Shown here piece by piece: positions 8,142 to 16,630 of a DNA stretch of 64,000 nt. A program made the position numbers and the translations under genes. The notes under the pieces are model-generated. The model was given only the letters and a program-made list of their open reading frames with translations. It searched no databases and was not told the DNA's origin. This stretch comes from Pseudonocardia sp. TRM90224 (lineage in GTDB: Bacteria; Actinomycetota; Actinomycetes; Mycobacteriales; Pseudonocardiaceae), in the NCBI RefSeq assembly GCF_021245725.1, contig NZ_JAJGSX010000033.1:1-64000 (forward strand), written 5' to 3'. How positions within the stretch are numbered: position 1 is the stretch's first letter; every line of letters starts with the position of its first letter.

Positions 8142-9332
8142 TCACTGATCCCAGGTGACCGGCAGCTCCTCGACGCCGAGGACGGCAGACTGGAGCCGGA
8201 GCCGCACCTGCGCGGTCGGCACCGCGGGTTGCAGGCCGGGCAGCCGGTCGAGCAGCGCGCGGTAGGCGATCCGCAGCTCCATCCTGGCCAGCGCGTGGCC
8301 GAGGCACATGTGCAGGCCGTGGCCGAACGCGAGGTGGCGTTGTGCTCCTGGGCGGTCGAGCCGCAACTCGGCGGGGTCGGGGAACAGCGTGGGGTCGCGG
8401 TCGGCGGCCGGCAGCGAGACGGTGACCGTCTCCCCGGCCTCGATCAGCTGCCCGGCCAGCTCGACGTCGGCCAGCGCGGCCCGGAACGGCGCGCCGGCGT
8501 GCAGGATCGTCAGGTAGCGCAGCAGCTCCTCGACGGCGTTGTCGACCAGGCCGGGCTTCGCACGCAGGGTAGTGAGCTGCTCGGGGTGCTCGAACAGCGC
8601 GAGCATCCCGAGCCCGATCATGTTCGCGGTGGTCTCGTGCCCCGCGACGAGCAGGATCAACGCGATGTTCGTGAGCTCCTCGTCGTCGAGGTCACCGGCA
8701 GCGATCAAGCCGCCCAGCAGGTCGTCCTGCTGCCTGCCCCGGCGTCGGCTCTCCACGAGTTGCGCGAGGTAGCCGTACAGCGCGCCCATCGCCGCTGCCG
8801 CGTCGGCCGGTGGGGTGTCGAACCGTGCTGCCGCGCTCGTCTGCGTCTGGAAGAACGGGTGGTCCTCGTACGGGACGCCGAGCAGCTCGCAGATCACCAG
8901 CGACGGGACCGGGAACGCGAACGCGGAGACCAGGTCGACCGGCGGGCCGGCCGCGACGAGCGCGTCGATGTGGTCGTCGACGATCTCGGTGATCCGCGGG
9001 CGCAGCCGTTCGGTCCGCCGGACGGTGAACTCACCCGCGAGCAGGCGGCGGTACCGGGCGTGCTGCGCGCCGTCCATGTTGACGAACCAGCCCGGTCGGG
9101 CGCCCAGCGGCGTGTCGCCGACCCGGTTGGCCCGCACCGGCGCGTGACGCAGCTCCTGCCGCGACGAGAACCGGGCGTCGGACAGGACGATCTTCGCCGC
9201 TGCGTGGTCGGTGACGAGCCAGCCGAGGTGGCCGTCCGGGTAGGTCATCCGCGCGACGGGTGGGAGTCGCATCAGCTCGGCCGGCGGGTCGAACCGGGTG
9301 GTGCGCTCGATGGGGAGTTCCGAAAGAGTCAT
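8142..9332 (-). CDS. Cytochrome P450 (class I bacterial type)
   Basis: A 396-residue soluble P450. The heme ligand is Cys343 in FGHGLHMCLGHALAR. The I-helix has AGHETT with the oxygen-activating Glu-Thr, and the K-helix has EELLR (ExxR). The length suits bacterial CYPs that use separate ferredoxin and reductase; no redox partner is encoded nearby. It is divergent from a TetR regulator across a 65-base gap, which suggests repression by that protein and release by a small ligand. Substrate unknown. Confidence 0.92.
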   Translation of the reverse strand: MTLSELPIERTTRFDPPAELMRLPPVARMTYPDGHLGWLVTDHAAAKIVLSDARFSSRQELRHAPVRANRVGDTPLGARPGWFVNMDGAQHARYRRLLAGEFTVRRTERLRPRITEIVDDHIDALVAAGPPVDLVSAFAFPVPSLVICELLGVPYEDHPFFQTQTSAAARFDTPPADAAAAMGALYGYLAQLVESRRRGRQQDDLLGGLIAAGDLDDEELTNIALILLVAGHETTANMIGLGMLALFEHPEQLTTLRAKPGLVDNAVEELLRYLTILHAGAPFRAALADVELAGQLIEAGETVTVSLPAADRDPTLFPDPAELRLDRPGAQRHLAFGHGLHMCLGHALARMELRIAYRALLDRLPGLQPAVPTAQVRLRLQSAVLGVEELPVTWDQ

Positions 9333-9345
9333 GATTATGAGAGTA

Positions 9346-9363
9346 GACTCCGATTTGCTAGTC
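9346..9363. promoter_or_regulatory. Possible TetR operator between P450 and regulator
   Basis: The 65-base divergent gap is AT-richer than its surroundings and contains GACT (9346-9349) and AGTC (9360-9363) as an inverted pair with a ten-base centre. The arms are short, so this is weak evidence. Confidence 0.3.
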
Positions 9364-9397
9364 CGCCATCAGTTTCGCGGTGCGTCAGACTCTGCAC

Positions 9398-9988
9398 ATG
9401 ACCGAGCGGCCGGCACCGGGACTGCGCGAGCGCAAGAAGGCGCGCACCAGGAAGCTGATCCAGAGCGAGGCGCTGCGCCTCTTCCGTGAACAGGGCTTCG
9501 CCGCGACGACGATGGAGCAGGTCGCGGCCGCGGCCGAGGTCGCGACGAGCACGGTCTTCCGGTACTTCCCGACCAAGGAGGACCTGGTCCTGATGGACCA
9601 TCTCCCGGCGTTCGTCGACGCGCTCACCTCGGCGCCGGCGGAGCTCGGGCCGGTGCAGGCGGTCCGGCTGGCGTTGCGGGCGACGGTCGCCGGGCAGGAT
9701 CCGGCCGAGCGGGCCGAGGGGCTCGAACGCGAGCGGATGATGCTGACGGTGCCCGAGCTGTGGGCGTCGAGCCTCGACAACGTCACCGGGGTGGTCGCCA
9801 CGATGCGGGGCATCCTCGCTGCGCGGGCGGGGCGAGAACCCGACGATCCCGACGTCCGCAACATCACCGGCGCCGTGCTCGGGGTGCTGCTGGCCGTCTG
9901 GTTCGACGCGGTGCGCCGTCCCGAGGTCGACCTGGCCACCGAGGCCGACCGGGCGCTGTCGCAGCTGGAAGGGCTTCGTCTCGAGTAG
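9398..9988 (+). CDS. TetR-family transcriptional regulator
   Basis: A 196-residue regulator. The N-terminal HTH (ARTRKLIQSEALRLFREQGF..TTMEQVAAAAEVATSTVFRYFPTKEDL) is canonical TetR, followed by an all-helical ligand domain. I chose the ATG at 9398; the GTG at 9380 would add six residues without a ribosome site. It most likely controls the divergent P450. Confidence 0.88.
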   Translation: MTERPAPGLRERKKARTRKLIQSEALRLFREQGFAATTMEQVAAAAEVATSTVFRYFPTKEDLVLMDHLPAFVDALTSAPAELGPVQAVRLALRATVAGQDPAERAEGLERERMMLTVPELWASSLDNVTGVVATMRGILAARAGREPDDPDVRNITGAVLGVLLAVWFDAVRRPEVDLATEADRALSQLEGLRLE

Positions 9989-10024
9989 GCGCGGTACCCA
10001 CCCTGGCGCGGCGGAGGAGGTTCG

Positions 10025-11008
10025 ATGGTCGGTGCGACGCTGCTGTTCGCCAGCAACGACATGGAGGAGGTGCGGACCTTCCTCGGGCAGCGGGTCGAAC
10101 CCGACTCGCTGAAGTTCGACGCCAAGGGTGCCGGTGGCTACCGGCTGTCCCTGATCGGCGGCAGCCCGGCGCGGCGGGTCGACGAGGGCCTCTCGCTCTT
10201 CCGGATCGACGTCGAGCCGGAGATCCGCACCGAGGTGGTGAGCCTCCCCGACGCCTACACCGTCAGCATCGGGCTGTCCGGTCGGCAGGAGACCGCCCTG
10301 GACAACCTGGTCGTCCCGACCGCGCACTGCGTCGCGTCGCCGGGGCAGGAGCTGCGCGCCACGCTCGACGGCGCCTCGAAGTGGATGCTCCGGCTGGGAC
10401 GGGCGACGGTCGAGCGGGCGATGCAGGCCAGGCTGGGCGACCGCGCGGGCGGTGAGGTGCGGTTCGAGCCGACGTTGCGGGCCGACGACCGCGCGGTTGG
10501 CGACTGGATGCGGATGCTCGGCGGGTACGCCGAGTTCTCGCGATCCGACCTGCTCAGTCGCTCGCCGCTGGCTGCCGGTCTCGCCGAGCAGATGCTGGTG
10601 CACGGCCTGCTCGACGCTCAGGGGCACTCGTTCTCGGCGGCGCTCGCCGAGGACCGCGGCCCGGCCGACGGGCCCGCGCTGCGTGCGGCGCTCGCCTTCT
10701 GCGACGCGCAGGCCCCGAACCCGATCACGGTCGCGGACATCGCCGCCGCGGCCCGCCTCGGCGTCCGGTCGCTGCAGCGGGTGTTCCAGGACGAGCTGGG
10801 TTTGACGCCGATGGAGTACCTGCGGCGCGTGCGCATGGAGCGGGCGCGCGCCGAGCTGCTGCGCATCCGTGCGGGCGACACGGCGGGGACGGTCACCGAG
10901 GTTGCGCTCGCGTGGGGGTTCGTGCACCTCGGCCGGTTCAGCAGCGCCTATCGGGCTCGGTACGGCGAGGCGCCGTCAGAGACCATTCGCGGCGCAAGAA
11001 AGCACTGA
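10025..11008 (+). CDS. AraC-family transcriptional regulator
   Basis: A 327-residue protein with a C-terminal AraC double HTH (ITVADIAAAARLGVRSLQRVFQDELGLTPMEYLRRVRMERARAEL..., then TVTEVALAWGFVHLGRFSSAYRARYGEAPSETIR). The N-terminal ligand domain resembles the AraC-binding-like domain of the FeaR/ripA type. GGAGGAGG just upstream of ATG 10025 fixes the start. It follows the tetR gene in the same direction after a short gap. No obvious structural target lies beside it; the P450 locus is one candidate. Confidence 0.86.
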   Translation: MVGATLLFASNDMEEVRTFLGQRVEPDSLKFDAKGAGGYRLSLIGGSPARRVDEGLSLFRIDVEPEIRTEVVSLPDAYTVSIGLSGRQETALDNLVVPTAHCVASPGQELRATLDGASKWMLRLGRATVERAMQARLGDRAGGEVRFEPTLRADDRAVGDWMRMLGGYAEFSRSDLLSRSPLAAGLAEQMLVHGLLDAQGHSFSAALAEDRGPADGPALRAALAFCDAQAPNPITVADIAAAARLGVRSLQRVFQDELGLTPMEYLRRVRMERARAELLRIRAGDTAGTVTEVALAWGFVHLGRFSSAYRARYGEAPSETIRGARKH

Positions 11009-11015
11009 CACGCCT

Positions 11016-11034
11016 CTATCTGTATGTTTGATAG
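11016..11034. promoter_or_regulatory. Inverted repeat CTATC-N9-GATAG upstream of the HTH gene
   Basis: The five-base arms (11016-11020 and 11030-11034) lie just before the GTG start of the next gene, inside the only AT-rich stretch of the gap. It could be an autoregulatory site. Chance occurrence is possible with arms this short. Confidence 0.3.
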
Positions 11035-11043
11035 GGTCGTTTG

Positions 11044-11439
11044 GTGACAGATTGGTACTCCGTCGACCAGGTGGCCGACCAGTTGGGCCTGAACGTCCGC
11101 ACGGTGCGGACGTACGTGCGCGAGGGGCGGCTCGACGCCGTCCGGATCGGCAAGCAGTACCGGATCGCGCGCGCCGACCTCGAGGCGTTGACCGGCCGCC
11201 CCGCCGAGCCCGAGCGGCCACCGCACGTCGAGGTGACGAGCATCCTCGACCTCGAGGGCATCGATGCCGCCACCGCCGAGCGGGTCACGGCGCTGGTCAC
11301 CGGGCTGCCGGCGAAGGGGCCGCGGGTCGAGGTCGTGCACGATCCGGCGCGGGAGCGGCTGAAGGTGCTTGTCATCGGCGATCTCGTGGCGACCGCCGAG
11401 CTGCTGCGGTTCGTCGGCTCGATGGTGGGTGTCGCATGA
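11044..11439 (+). CDS. Excisionase/MerR-like helix-turn-helix protein
   Basis: A 131-residue protein. The first 55 residues form a winged helix of the excisionase/HTH_17 type (YSVDQVADQLGLNVRTVRTYVREGRLDAVRIGKQYRIARADLEAL). The remaining 75 residues look like a small alpha/beta domain I cannot assign. The start could be TTG 11041 or GTG 11044; there is no clear ribosome site, so the message may be leaderless. It overlaps the phosphatase gene by four bases (ATGA), so the two are co-translated. Nothing around it looks like an integrated element, so it is probably a chromosomal regulator. Confidence 0.78.
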   Translation: MTDWYSVDQVADQLGLNVRTVRTYVREGRLDAVRIGKQYRIARADLEALTGRPAEPERPPHVEVTSILDLEGIDAATAERVTALVTGLPAKGPRVEVVHDPARERLKVLVIGDLVATAELLRFVGSMVGVA

Positions 11440-11903
11440 ACGAGCCGCTGACCGGCGCTGTCGCGCTTCCCGACGGCACGCTCGTGCGCGGCCGAGGCCG
11501 GCGCGAGCCGTTCCCGACCGGTCCGCTCCCGGAGTTCGGGCTCTACCTCGGACACCCGCCCGGCCGTGAGGGCTTGCTGCGCCGCAGCGCATCCTGGACG
11601 CCCGACTGGCCGGCCACCTGGCTCGACTGGCCCGACTTCCGCACCCCGCGCGACGACGCCACCGCGGCTGCCGCGATCGTCGACGCCTACCAGCGCGCCC
11701 GCCGCGGCGAGCGGGTCGAGGTCGCCTGCACCGGCGGCACCGGCCGCACCGGCACCGTCGTCGCGTGCATGGCGGTGCTGGCCGGGCACCCCGCAGCCGA
11801 CGCGCTCGCGTGGACCCGCGCCCACTACCGCAAGCGGGCCGTCGAGACGCCGGGACAGAAACGCTGGATCGGCTGGTTCGCGGAACACATCGCCCCGAAA
11901 TGA
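11436..11903 (+). CDS. Small protein-tyrosine-phosphatase-like protein
   Basis: A 155-residue protein with the phosphatase P-loop C-T-G-G-T-G-R-T-G (C-x5-R followed by T) near residue 97 and DFRTPRDDATAAAAIVDAY upstream, where the general-acid loop is expected. This fits a compact dual-specificity or tyrosine phosphatase of the type often annotated protein phosphatase in actinomycetes. The start codon is embedded in the stop of the HTH gene, suggesting a two-gene unit. Its substrate is unknown. Confidence 0.75.
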   Translation: MNEPLTGAVALPDGTLVRGRGRREPFPTGPLPEFGLYLGHPPGREGLLRRSASWTPDWPATWLDWPDFRTPRDDATAAAAIVDAYQRARRGERVEVACTGGTGRTGTVVACMAVLAGHPAADALAWTRAHYRKRAVETPGQKRWIGWFAEHIAPK

Positions 11904-11948
11904 CTGCTGCTGTGATCAGCAAAGGGCGGCTGGCTCTACCATCCGCGG

Positions 11949-12611
11949 GTGCACGTCGCCGATGACCTCGACCTCTTCGACCAGCTCGACACCTCCGCGC
12001 TGCCCGAGCGCCAGCAGCGGATCCTGCTCGCGATCAGGGACTGGGTGGTCCGGCACGGGTACCCGCCGAGCACGCGCGAGATCGGCGACACCGTCGGGCT
12101 GCGGTCGGCGTCGTCGGTCTCGAAGCACCTGGCGAGCCTGGAGGAGAAGGGCTTCCTGCGGCGCGGGACGACCATGTCGCGCCCGATCGACGTGCGGATC
12201 TTCCTGCAGGAGCCGCAGGCCAGGGCGGCCTCCGACGACTCCGTGCCCGTCCCGGTGGTCGGCGACATCGCCGCCGGCACGCCGATCCTGGCCGAGGAGT
12301 ACGCCGACGAGGTGCTGACGCTGCCCCGTGAGCTGGCCGGGCGCGGCACCGTCTTCGCGTTGCGCGTCCGCGGCGATTCCATGATCGACGCCGCGATCTG
12401 CGACGGCGACACCGTGGTCGTGCGCCAGCAGAGCGAGGCGCACTCCGGTCAGATCGTCGCCGCGATGATCGACGGCGAGGCGACGGTCAAGGTGTTCCGC
12501 CGTCGCGGCGGCCACGTCCTGCTGGAGCCGCGCAACCCCGCCTACGACGTGATCGACGGCGACGAGGCCGTTGTGCTCGGCGTCATCGTCTCGGTGCTGC
12601 GCAGCGTCTGA
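11949..12611 (+). CDS. lexA: LexA-type repressor/self-cleaving peptidase S24 protein
   Basis: A 220-residue LexA homologue. It has an N-terminal winged HTH (LPERQQRILLAIRDWVVRHGYPPSTREIGDTVGLRSASSVSKHL), the cleavage-site region GDIAAGTPI with its Ala-Gly bond, the catalytic Ser in RGDSMIDA and the Lys in ATVKVF. It would repress DNA-damage genes and cleave itself with RecA. I could not find a clear SOS box (GAAC-N4-GTTC type) before it, which is unusual for an autoregulated lexA, so a paralogue is possible. The 3' end overlaps the convergent lysR by 29 bases. Confidence 0.85.
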   Translation: MHVADDLDLFDQLDTSALPERQQRILLAIRDWVVRHGYPPSTREIGDTVGLRSASSVSKHLASLEEKGFLRRGTTMSRPIDVRIFLQEPQARAASDDSVPVPVVGDIAAGTPILAEEYADEVLTLPRELAGRGTVFALRVRGDSMIDAAICDGDTVVVRQQSEAHSGQIVAAMIDGEATVKVFRRRGGHVLLEPRNPAYDVIDGDEAVVLGVIVSVLRSV

Positions 12612-13581
12612 GCCGGCGGACGTCGGAGCCGGCCGGAACGTCCAGTGGCGCAGCCGTGCCCAGCGAGACGGCCAGCTCGACGAACGTCCGGAGCGCGTCG
12701 CTCCCGGCTGCGGCGCGCCAGACCGGCACGACGGCGGCGGGCACCATGTCGACCACGGGGACGGCGACCAGGCCCGGACAGGGCACCCGGTCCAGCACCG
12801 ACAGCACCGTGAGGTGCAGGCCGTGCCCGGCGAGCACGAGCGGGTAGACGTCGCCGATGCCGACGTCCGGTCGGCCGATCATGGTCGCCAGGTCCTCGCC
12901 GGTGTAGGTCAGCGGTCGGCGGGTCGAGCTCAGGTGCGGCGCCCACAGCTCGCGCAGCGCGGGGGCGGACCGCAGGCCGGGGTCGAGCAGCGGGTGGTTG
13001 CACAGGTCGTCCAGCACGAGTGCGGTGCGCCCGCTCAGTGGATGATCGGCCGGTACGAGCACGGCTCTGCGGTCGGTTGCCAGCGCAGGCCCGACGACCC
13101 GGCCCGGCGTGCGGGGGTAGCCGGTGGGGCACCACATCAGCGCGACGTCCGTCGAGTCGTCGAGCACGAGCGAGTCGAACGGTTCGGCCGTCCGCATCCC
13201 GACCGAGGCGAAGGTGACGGTGTCGGCGGGCCGGCTCGACGTGTAGGCGCTCGCGAGCCGCGCGACCAGGTCGAGCCCGATGCACGGCGTGTAGCCGACG
13301 CGCAGGCGCCGGCCGGCCCGGCGGGCGAGGTCCTTGCTGGTCCGCAGCGTGGTCTCGACCTCGTCCAGGATGCGGACGGCGCCCGTGCGGAAGTGCTGCC
13401 CCAGCGCCGTGAGCCGCACCGCCCGGCTGGATCGCTCGAACAGCGCCCCGCCGATCTCCCGCTCCAGCTCCTTGATCAGCTGGCTGACCCGGCCCTGGGT
13501 GACCCGCAGTCGCTCGGCGGTCCGCCCGAAGTGCAGCTCGTCGGCAAGTACGAGGAAAACCTCGACCTCCCGAACGTCCAC
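12583..13581 (-). CDS. LysR-family transcriptional regulator
   Basis: A 332-residue LysR protein with HTH at the N-terminus (VEVFLVLADELHFGRTAERLRVTQGRVSQLIKELEREIG) and a periplasmic-binding-like effector domain. GTG 13581 is chosen because GGAGGG lies about seven bases upstream; a longer upstream frame has no support. It is divergent from the AfsR-like gene across 151 bases, and it may influence that promoter. Confidence 0.86.
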   Translation of the reverse strand: MDVREVEVFLVLADELHFGRTAERLRVTQGRVSQLIKELEREIGGALFERSSRAVRLTALGQHFRTGAVRILDEVETTLRTSKDLARRAGRRLRVGYTPCIGLDLVARLASAYTSSRPADTVTFASVGMRTAEPFDSLVLDDSTDVALMWCPTGYPRTPGRVVGPALATDRRAVLVPADHPLSGRTALVLDDLCNHPLLDPGLRSAPALRELWAPHLSSTRRPLTYTGEDLATMIGRPDVGIGDVYPLVLAGHGLHLTVLSVLDRVPCPGLVAVPVVDMVPAAVVPVWRAAAGSDALRTFVELAVSLGTAAPLDVPAGSDVRRLRRCAAPRR

Positions 13582-13644
13582 GTCCCACCCTCCGTCGGCA
13601 AGCCCGAAATCGGCTTCCGACCAGCCTGTACGATCTTCGTTGCA

Positions 13645-13687
13645 GGATCTTTGAAGCCGTGCCGCGCGCGGGTGGGGATCCTTGAAG
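13645..13687. promoter_or_regulatory. Direct repeats GGATCYTTGAAG upstream of the AfsR/SARP-like gene
   Basis: Two 12-base copies differing at one base occur at 13645-13656 and 13676-13687, on the same strand and 31 bases apart (close to three helical turns). SARP proteins typically bind spaced direct repeats, so this may be an autoregulatory site. Overlap with the divergent lysR promoter is possible. Confidence 0.5.
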
Positions 13688-13732
13688 GAACCTGGAACGC
13701 GCTGGTCGGTGCCGTGCGGGGGTTGAGACGCG

Positions 13733-16576
13733 ATGACGGTCCGATTCGGTCTGCTCGGCCCGGTCGTGGCGCACCGCGACGGGCGGGAGATCGATCTGGG
13801 TTCGCCGCGCCAGCGGTGCGTCCTCGCGGTCCTGCTCGTCGACGCCGGCCGGGTGGTGCCGCTCGACCAGCTCGTCGACCGGGTCTGGGGCGAGCACCAG
13901 CCGCTGCGCGCGGTCGGCACGCTGCACACCTACCTCTCGCGCCTGCGCGTCGCGCTGGCCGGGGACGACTGCCGCATCACGCGTCGACACGGCGGCTACG
14001 CGCTGGACGTCGCTCCTGACGCCGTCGACGTGAGCAGGTTCCGCGACCTCGTCGCGGCGGCTCGCGGACAAGCCGACGAACGGGCGGCCGCGTTGCTGGG
14101 CGAGGCGCTCGCCCTGTGGCGCGGCGAACCCTTCACCAGTCTCGACAGCCCGTGGCTGGCCGGCGCCCGCGACGTGCTCGCCGCCGAGCTCTGCGCAGCG
14201 CACCTCGATCACAACGACGCCCGGCTCCGGCTCGGGCACCACACCGAGCTGCTGCCGGAGCTGTCCCGACTGGCCGAGCTGCATCCGCTGGAGGAGCGGC
14301 TCGCCGCCCAGCTGATGCTCGCGCAGTACCGCAGCGGGCAGCAGGCCGGCGCGCTCGCGACCTTCACGCGGCTGCGGGGTCGGCTCGCGGACGAGCTGGG
14401 CATCGACCCGGGGGCTGCGTTGCAGGAGCTGCACCAGCAGGTGCTGGCGGCCGCTCCCGCGCTCGATCGCGGCTCGTCGGAGCCGTTCACAACCGGCGGG
14501 TCCGGCGGGTCGGGTGGGTCGGGTGCCGTGCCGCGCCAGCTCCCGGCGCCACCGCCGTTCTTCGTCGGCCGGACCCGCGAGCTCGCCGAGCTGGGACGCG
14601 TCGCCGACCAGCGGGAAACCGGGTCGATCAGCATCGCGGCGATCACCGGGACCGGCGGGATGGGCAAGACCTGGTTGGCGATCCGCTGGGCGCACGACAA
14701 CCTGCACCGGTTTCCCGACGGGCAGCTCTACGTCAACCTGCGCGGGTTCGACCCGGCCGGCCGTCCGGTGGCGCCCGAGTCGGCGGTGCGCGGGTTCCTC
14801 GTCGCGTTGGGCGTCGAGCCCGCGGCGATCCCGGTCGACGTCGACGCGCAGACCGCGCTGTACCGCAGCCTGCTGGCCGGGCGGCGGATGCTGCTCGTGC
14901 TCGACAACGCTGCCGAGACCGCGCAGGTCACGCCCCTGCTACCGGGCAGCGCGAGCTGCACGGTGCTGGTCACCAGCCGCCACCGGCTGACCGGGCTGAT
15001 CATGGCGAGCGGGGCGCAGCCCCTCGTGCTCGACGTGCTGGGCACCGGCGAGGCGCGCGACCTGCTCACGACCCGGCTCGGCGCGCAGCGCGTCGAGGCG
15101 CACCAGGAGTCGGTGGCCGCGTTGCTGCGGCAGTGCTCAGGGCTCCCGCTCGCGCTGGGCATCATCGCCGCCCGGGCCGCGGCGAACCCCGACCTCGCGC
15201 TATCCGCGCTGGCCGACGAGCTGCGCAGCGCAGCTGTCGGAATGGCCGCCGGAATGGACGCAGCCAGGGACGCGCTCGACGTGTTCGACGCCGGTGAGGC
15301 GACGGCCGACCTGCGGGCGGTGTTCTCCTGGTCGTACGACCGGCTCGGCGCCGACGAGGCCCGGATGTTCCGCAGCCTCGGCTCGCACCCCGGCACCGAC
15401 GTCTCGCCGGCTGCCGCGGCGAGCCTCGCGGGGGTGCCGCTCGACGTGGCCAGGGCGTTGTTGCGCAACCTCGCCGCGGTGCACCTGCTCACCCAGTACG
15501 GGCCGCAGCGGTTCGGGTTCCACGACCTCGTCCGCGCCTACGCGACGCACCGCTCGTCGGTGTCGGACACCGCGACCGAACGGACCGCGGCCGTGCACCG
15601 CGTGCTCGACCACTACCTGCAGACGTCGTTCCGCGCCGCGCTGCTCTTCTTCCCGCAGCGCACCCGGATCGAACTGCCGCCGTCGGTCGCGGGCGTGATA
15701 CCGACCAGGCTGGGCGACCTCCAGGACGCGTTGGCGTGGTTCGACGCCGAGCACGCCGCGATCGTCGTGGTGGCGGCTCGGGCCGCCGAGCACGGCTTCG
15801 ACGTCCATGCATGGCAGCTGGCCTGGACGCTCGCGGACTACCTCGACCGCACCGGCCGCTGGGACGAGCAGGTCGTCGTGCAGCGGACCGCGCTGGACTC
15901 CGCTCAGCGACTGGGGGACCTGCGCGGGCAGGTGAACGCCCACCGCGGCATGGCGAGGGCCAGCGCGCGGACGCTCGCCTACGACCAGGCGTATGCGCAT
16001 CTCGCTGCGACGTTGGATCTGTTGAAGCAGCTGGGGGACCTCGCAGGGCAATCGCACACGCACCTCAACTTCACCGAGAGCATGCTCCGCGACGGCCGGG
16101 CGGCGGAGGCGCTCGACCACGCCGAGCAGGCGCTCGAGCTGGGCGAGCGCGCCGGCAACCGGATGGAACAGGCGACCGCGCGCAGCGCGATCGGCTGGTG
16201 CCACGCGGTGCTCGGCGACTACGAACCGGCGCTGGTCGAGTGCGGCCGGGCCGTGGAGATGCACGGCGAGCTGGGTTCGCGGCTCAACGAGGCCGACACC
16301 TGGGACAGCATCGGCTACGTGCGCCAGCACCTCGGCGACCACGGCGAGGCCGTCAGCTGCTACGAGCGTGCGCTCGTCGTCTACCGGGAGTTCGACGACC
16401 GCACCAAGCAAGGGGAGACGCTCACCCACCTCGGCGACGCGCACCACGCCGCCGGCAACACCGCCGAGGCGCGCTGCGCGTGGGAGGCGGCGCTGGCGAT
16501 GCTGGAGCGGTTCGACACGCGGCAGGCCGAAGGACTGCGCACCCGGCTGCGGGCGGGCTCGGGACCCGGCCGCTGA
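13733..16576 (+). CDS. AfsR/SARP-family multidomain regulator (Trans_reg_C, BTAD, NB-ARC, TPR)
   Basis: A 947-residue regulator. Residues 1-95 form an OmpR-type winged helix (FGLLGPVVAHRDGREIDLGSPRQRCVLAVLL...). Residues about 100-245 are the bacterial transcriptional activator domain, and a Gly/Ser-rich linker follows. From about 280 there is an NB-ARC/STAND ATPase with Walker A GTGGMGKTW (about 305) and Walker B MLLVLDNA. The C-terminal third is TPR repeats. This is the AfsR layout that controls secondary metabolism in response to ATP and partner proteins. Its targets may be distant; the nearest pathway cluster here is about 32 kb away. Confidence 0.9.
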   Translation: MTVRFGLLGPVVAHRDGREIDLGSPRQRCVLAVLLVDAGRVVPLDQLVDRVWGEHQPLRAVGTLHTYLSRLRVALAGDDCRITRRHGGYALDVAPDAVDVSRFRDLVAAARGQADERAAALLGEALALWRGEPFTSLDSPWLAGARDVLAAELCAAHLDHNDARLRLGHHTELLPELSRLAELHPLEERLAAQLMLAQYRSGQQAGALATFTRLRGRLADELGIDPGAALQELHQQVLAAAPALDRGSSEPFTTGGSGGSGGSGAVPRQLPAPPPFFVGRTRELAELGRVADQRETGSISIAAITGTGGMGKTWLAIRWAHDNLHRFPDGQLYVNLRGFDPAGRPVAPESAVRGFLVALGVEPAAIPVDVDAQTALYRSLLAGRRMLLVLDNAAETAQVTPLLPGSASCTVLVTSRHRLTGLIMASGAQPLVLDVLGTGEARDLLTTRLGAQRVEAHQESVAALLRQCSGLPLALGIIAARAAANPDLALSALADELRSAAVGMAAGMDAARDALDVFDAGEATADLRAVFSWSYDRLGADEARMFRSLGSHPGTDVSPAAAASLAGVPLDVARALLRNLAAVHLLTQYGPQRFGFHDLVRAYATHRSSVSDTATERTAAVHRVLDHYLQTSFRAALLFFPQRTRIELPPSVAGVIPTRLGDLQDALAWFDAEHAAIVVVAARAAEHGFDVHAWQLAWTLADYLDRTGRWDEQVVVQRTALDSAQRLGDLRGQVNAHRGMARASARTLAYDQAYAHLAATLDLLKQLGDLAGQSHTHLNFTESMLRDGRAAEALDHAEQALELGERAGNRMEQATARSAIGWCHAVLGDYEPALVECGRAVEMHGELGSRLNEADTWDSIGYVRQHLGDHGEAVSCYERALVVYREFDDRTKQGETLTHLGDAHHAAGNTAEARCAWEAALAMLERFDTRQAEGLRTRLRAGSGPGR

Positions 16577-16591
16577 CACCCGGCCGCTGAC
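16564..16591 (+). repeat. 14-base tandem duplication across the stop codon
   Basis: ACCCGGCCGCTGAC occurs twice back to back (16564-16577, 16578-16591) and covers the TGA of the AfsR-like gene, followed by a degraded third copy. It looks like slippage and does not change the protein. Confidence 0.7.
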
Positions 16592-16630
16592 CCGGGGCTG
16601 CTGACACGGGGCGCGCGTACGATCCCGCGC

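Noticed and set aside
11044..11439. Phage excisionase marking an integrated element
   Set aside because: No integrase, repeats or tRNA are nearby and the gene is coupled to a phosphatase gene, which suggests an ordinary chromosomal regulator.
11850..11960. SOS box upstream of the LexA-like gene
   Set aside because: I looked for GAAC-N4-GTTC type palindromes in the upstream region and found none convincing.
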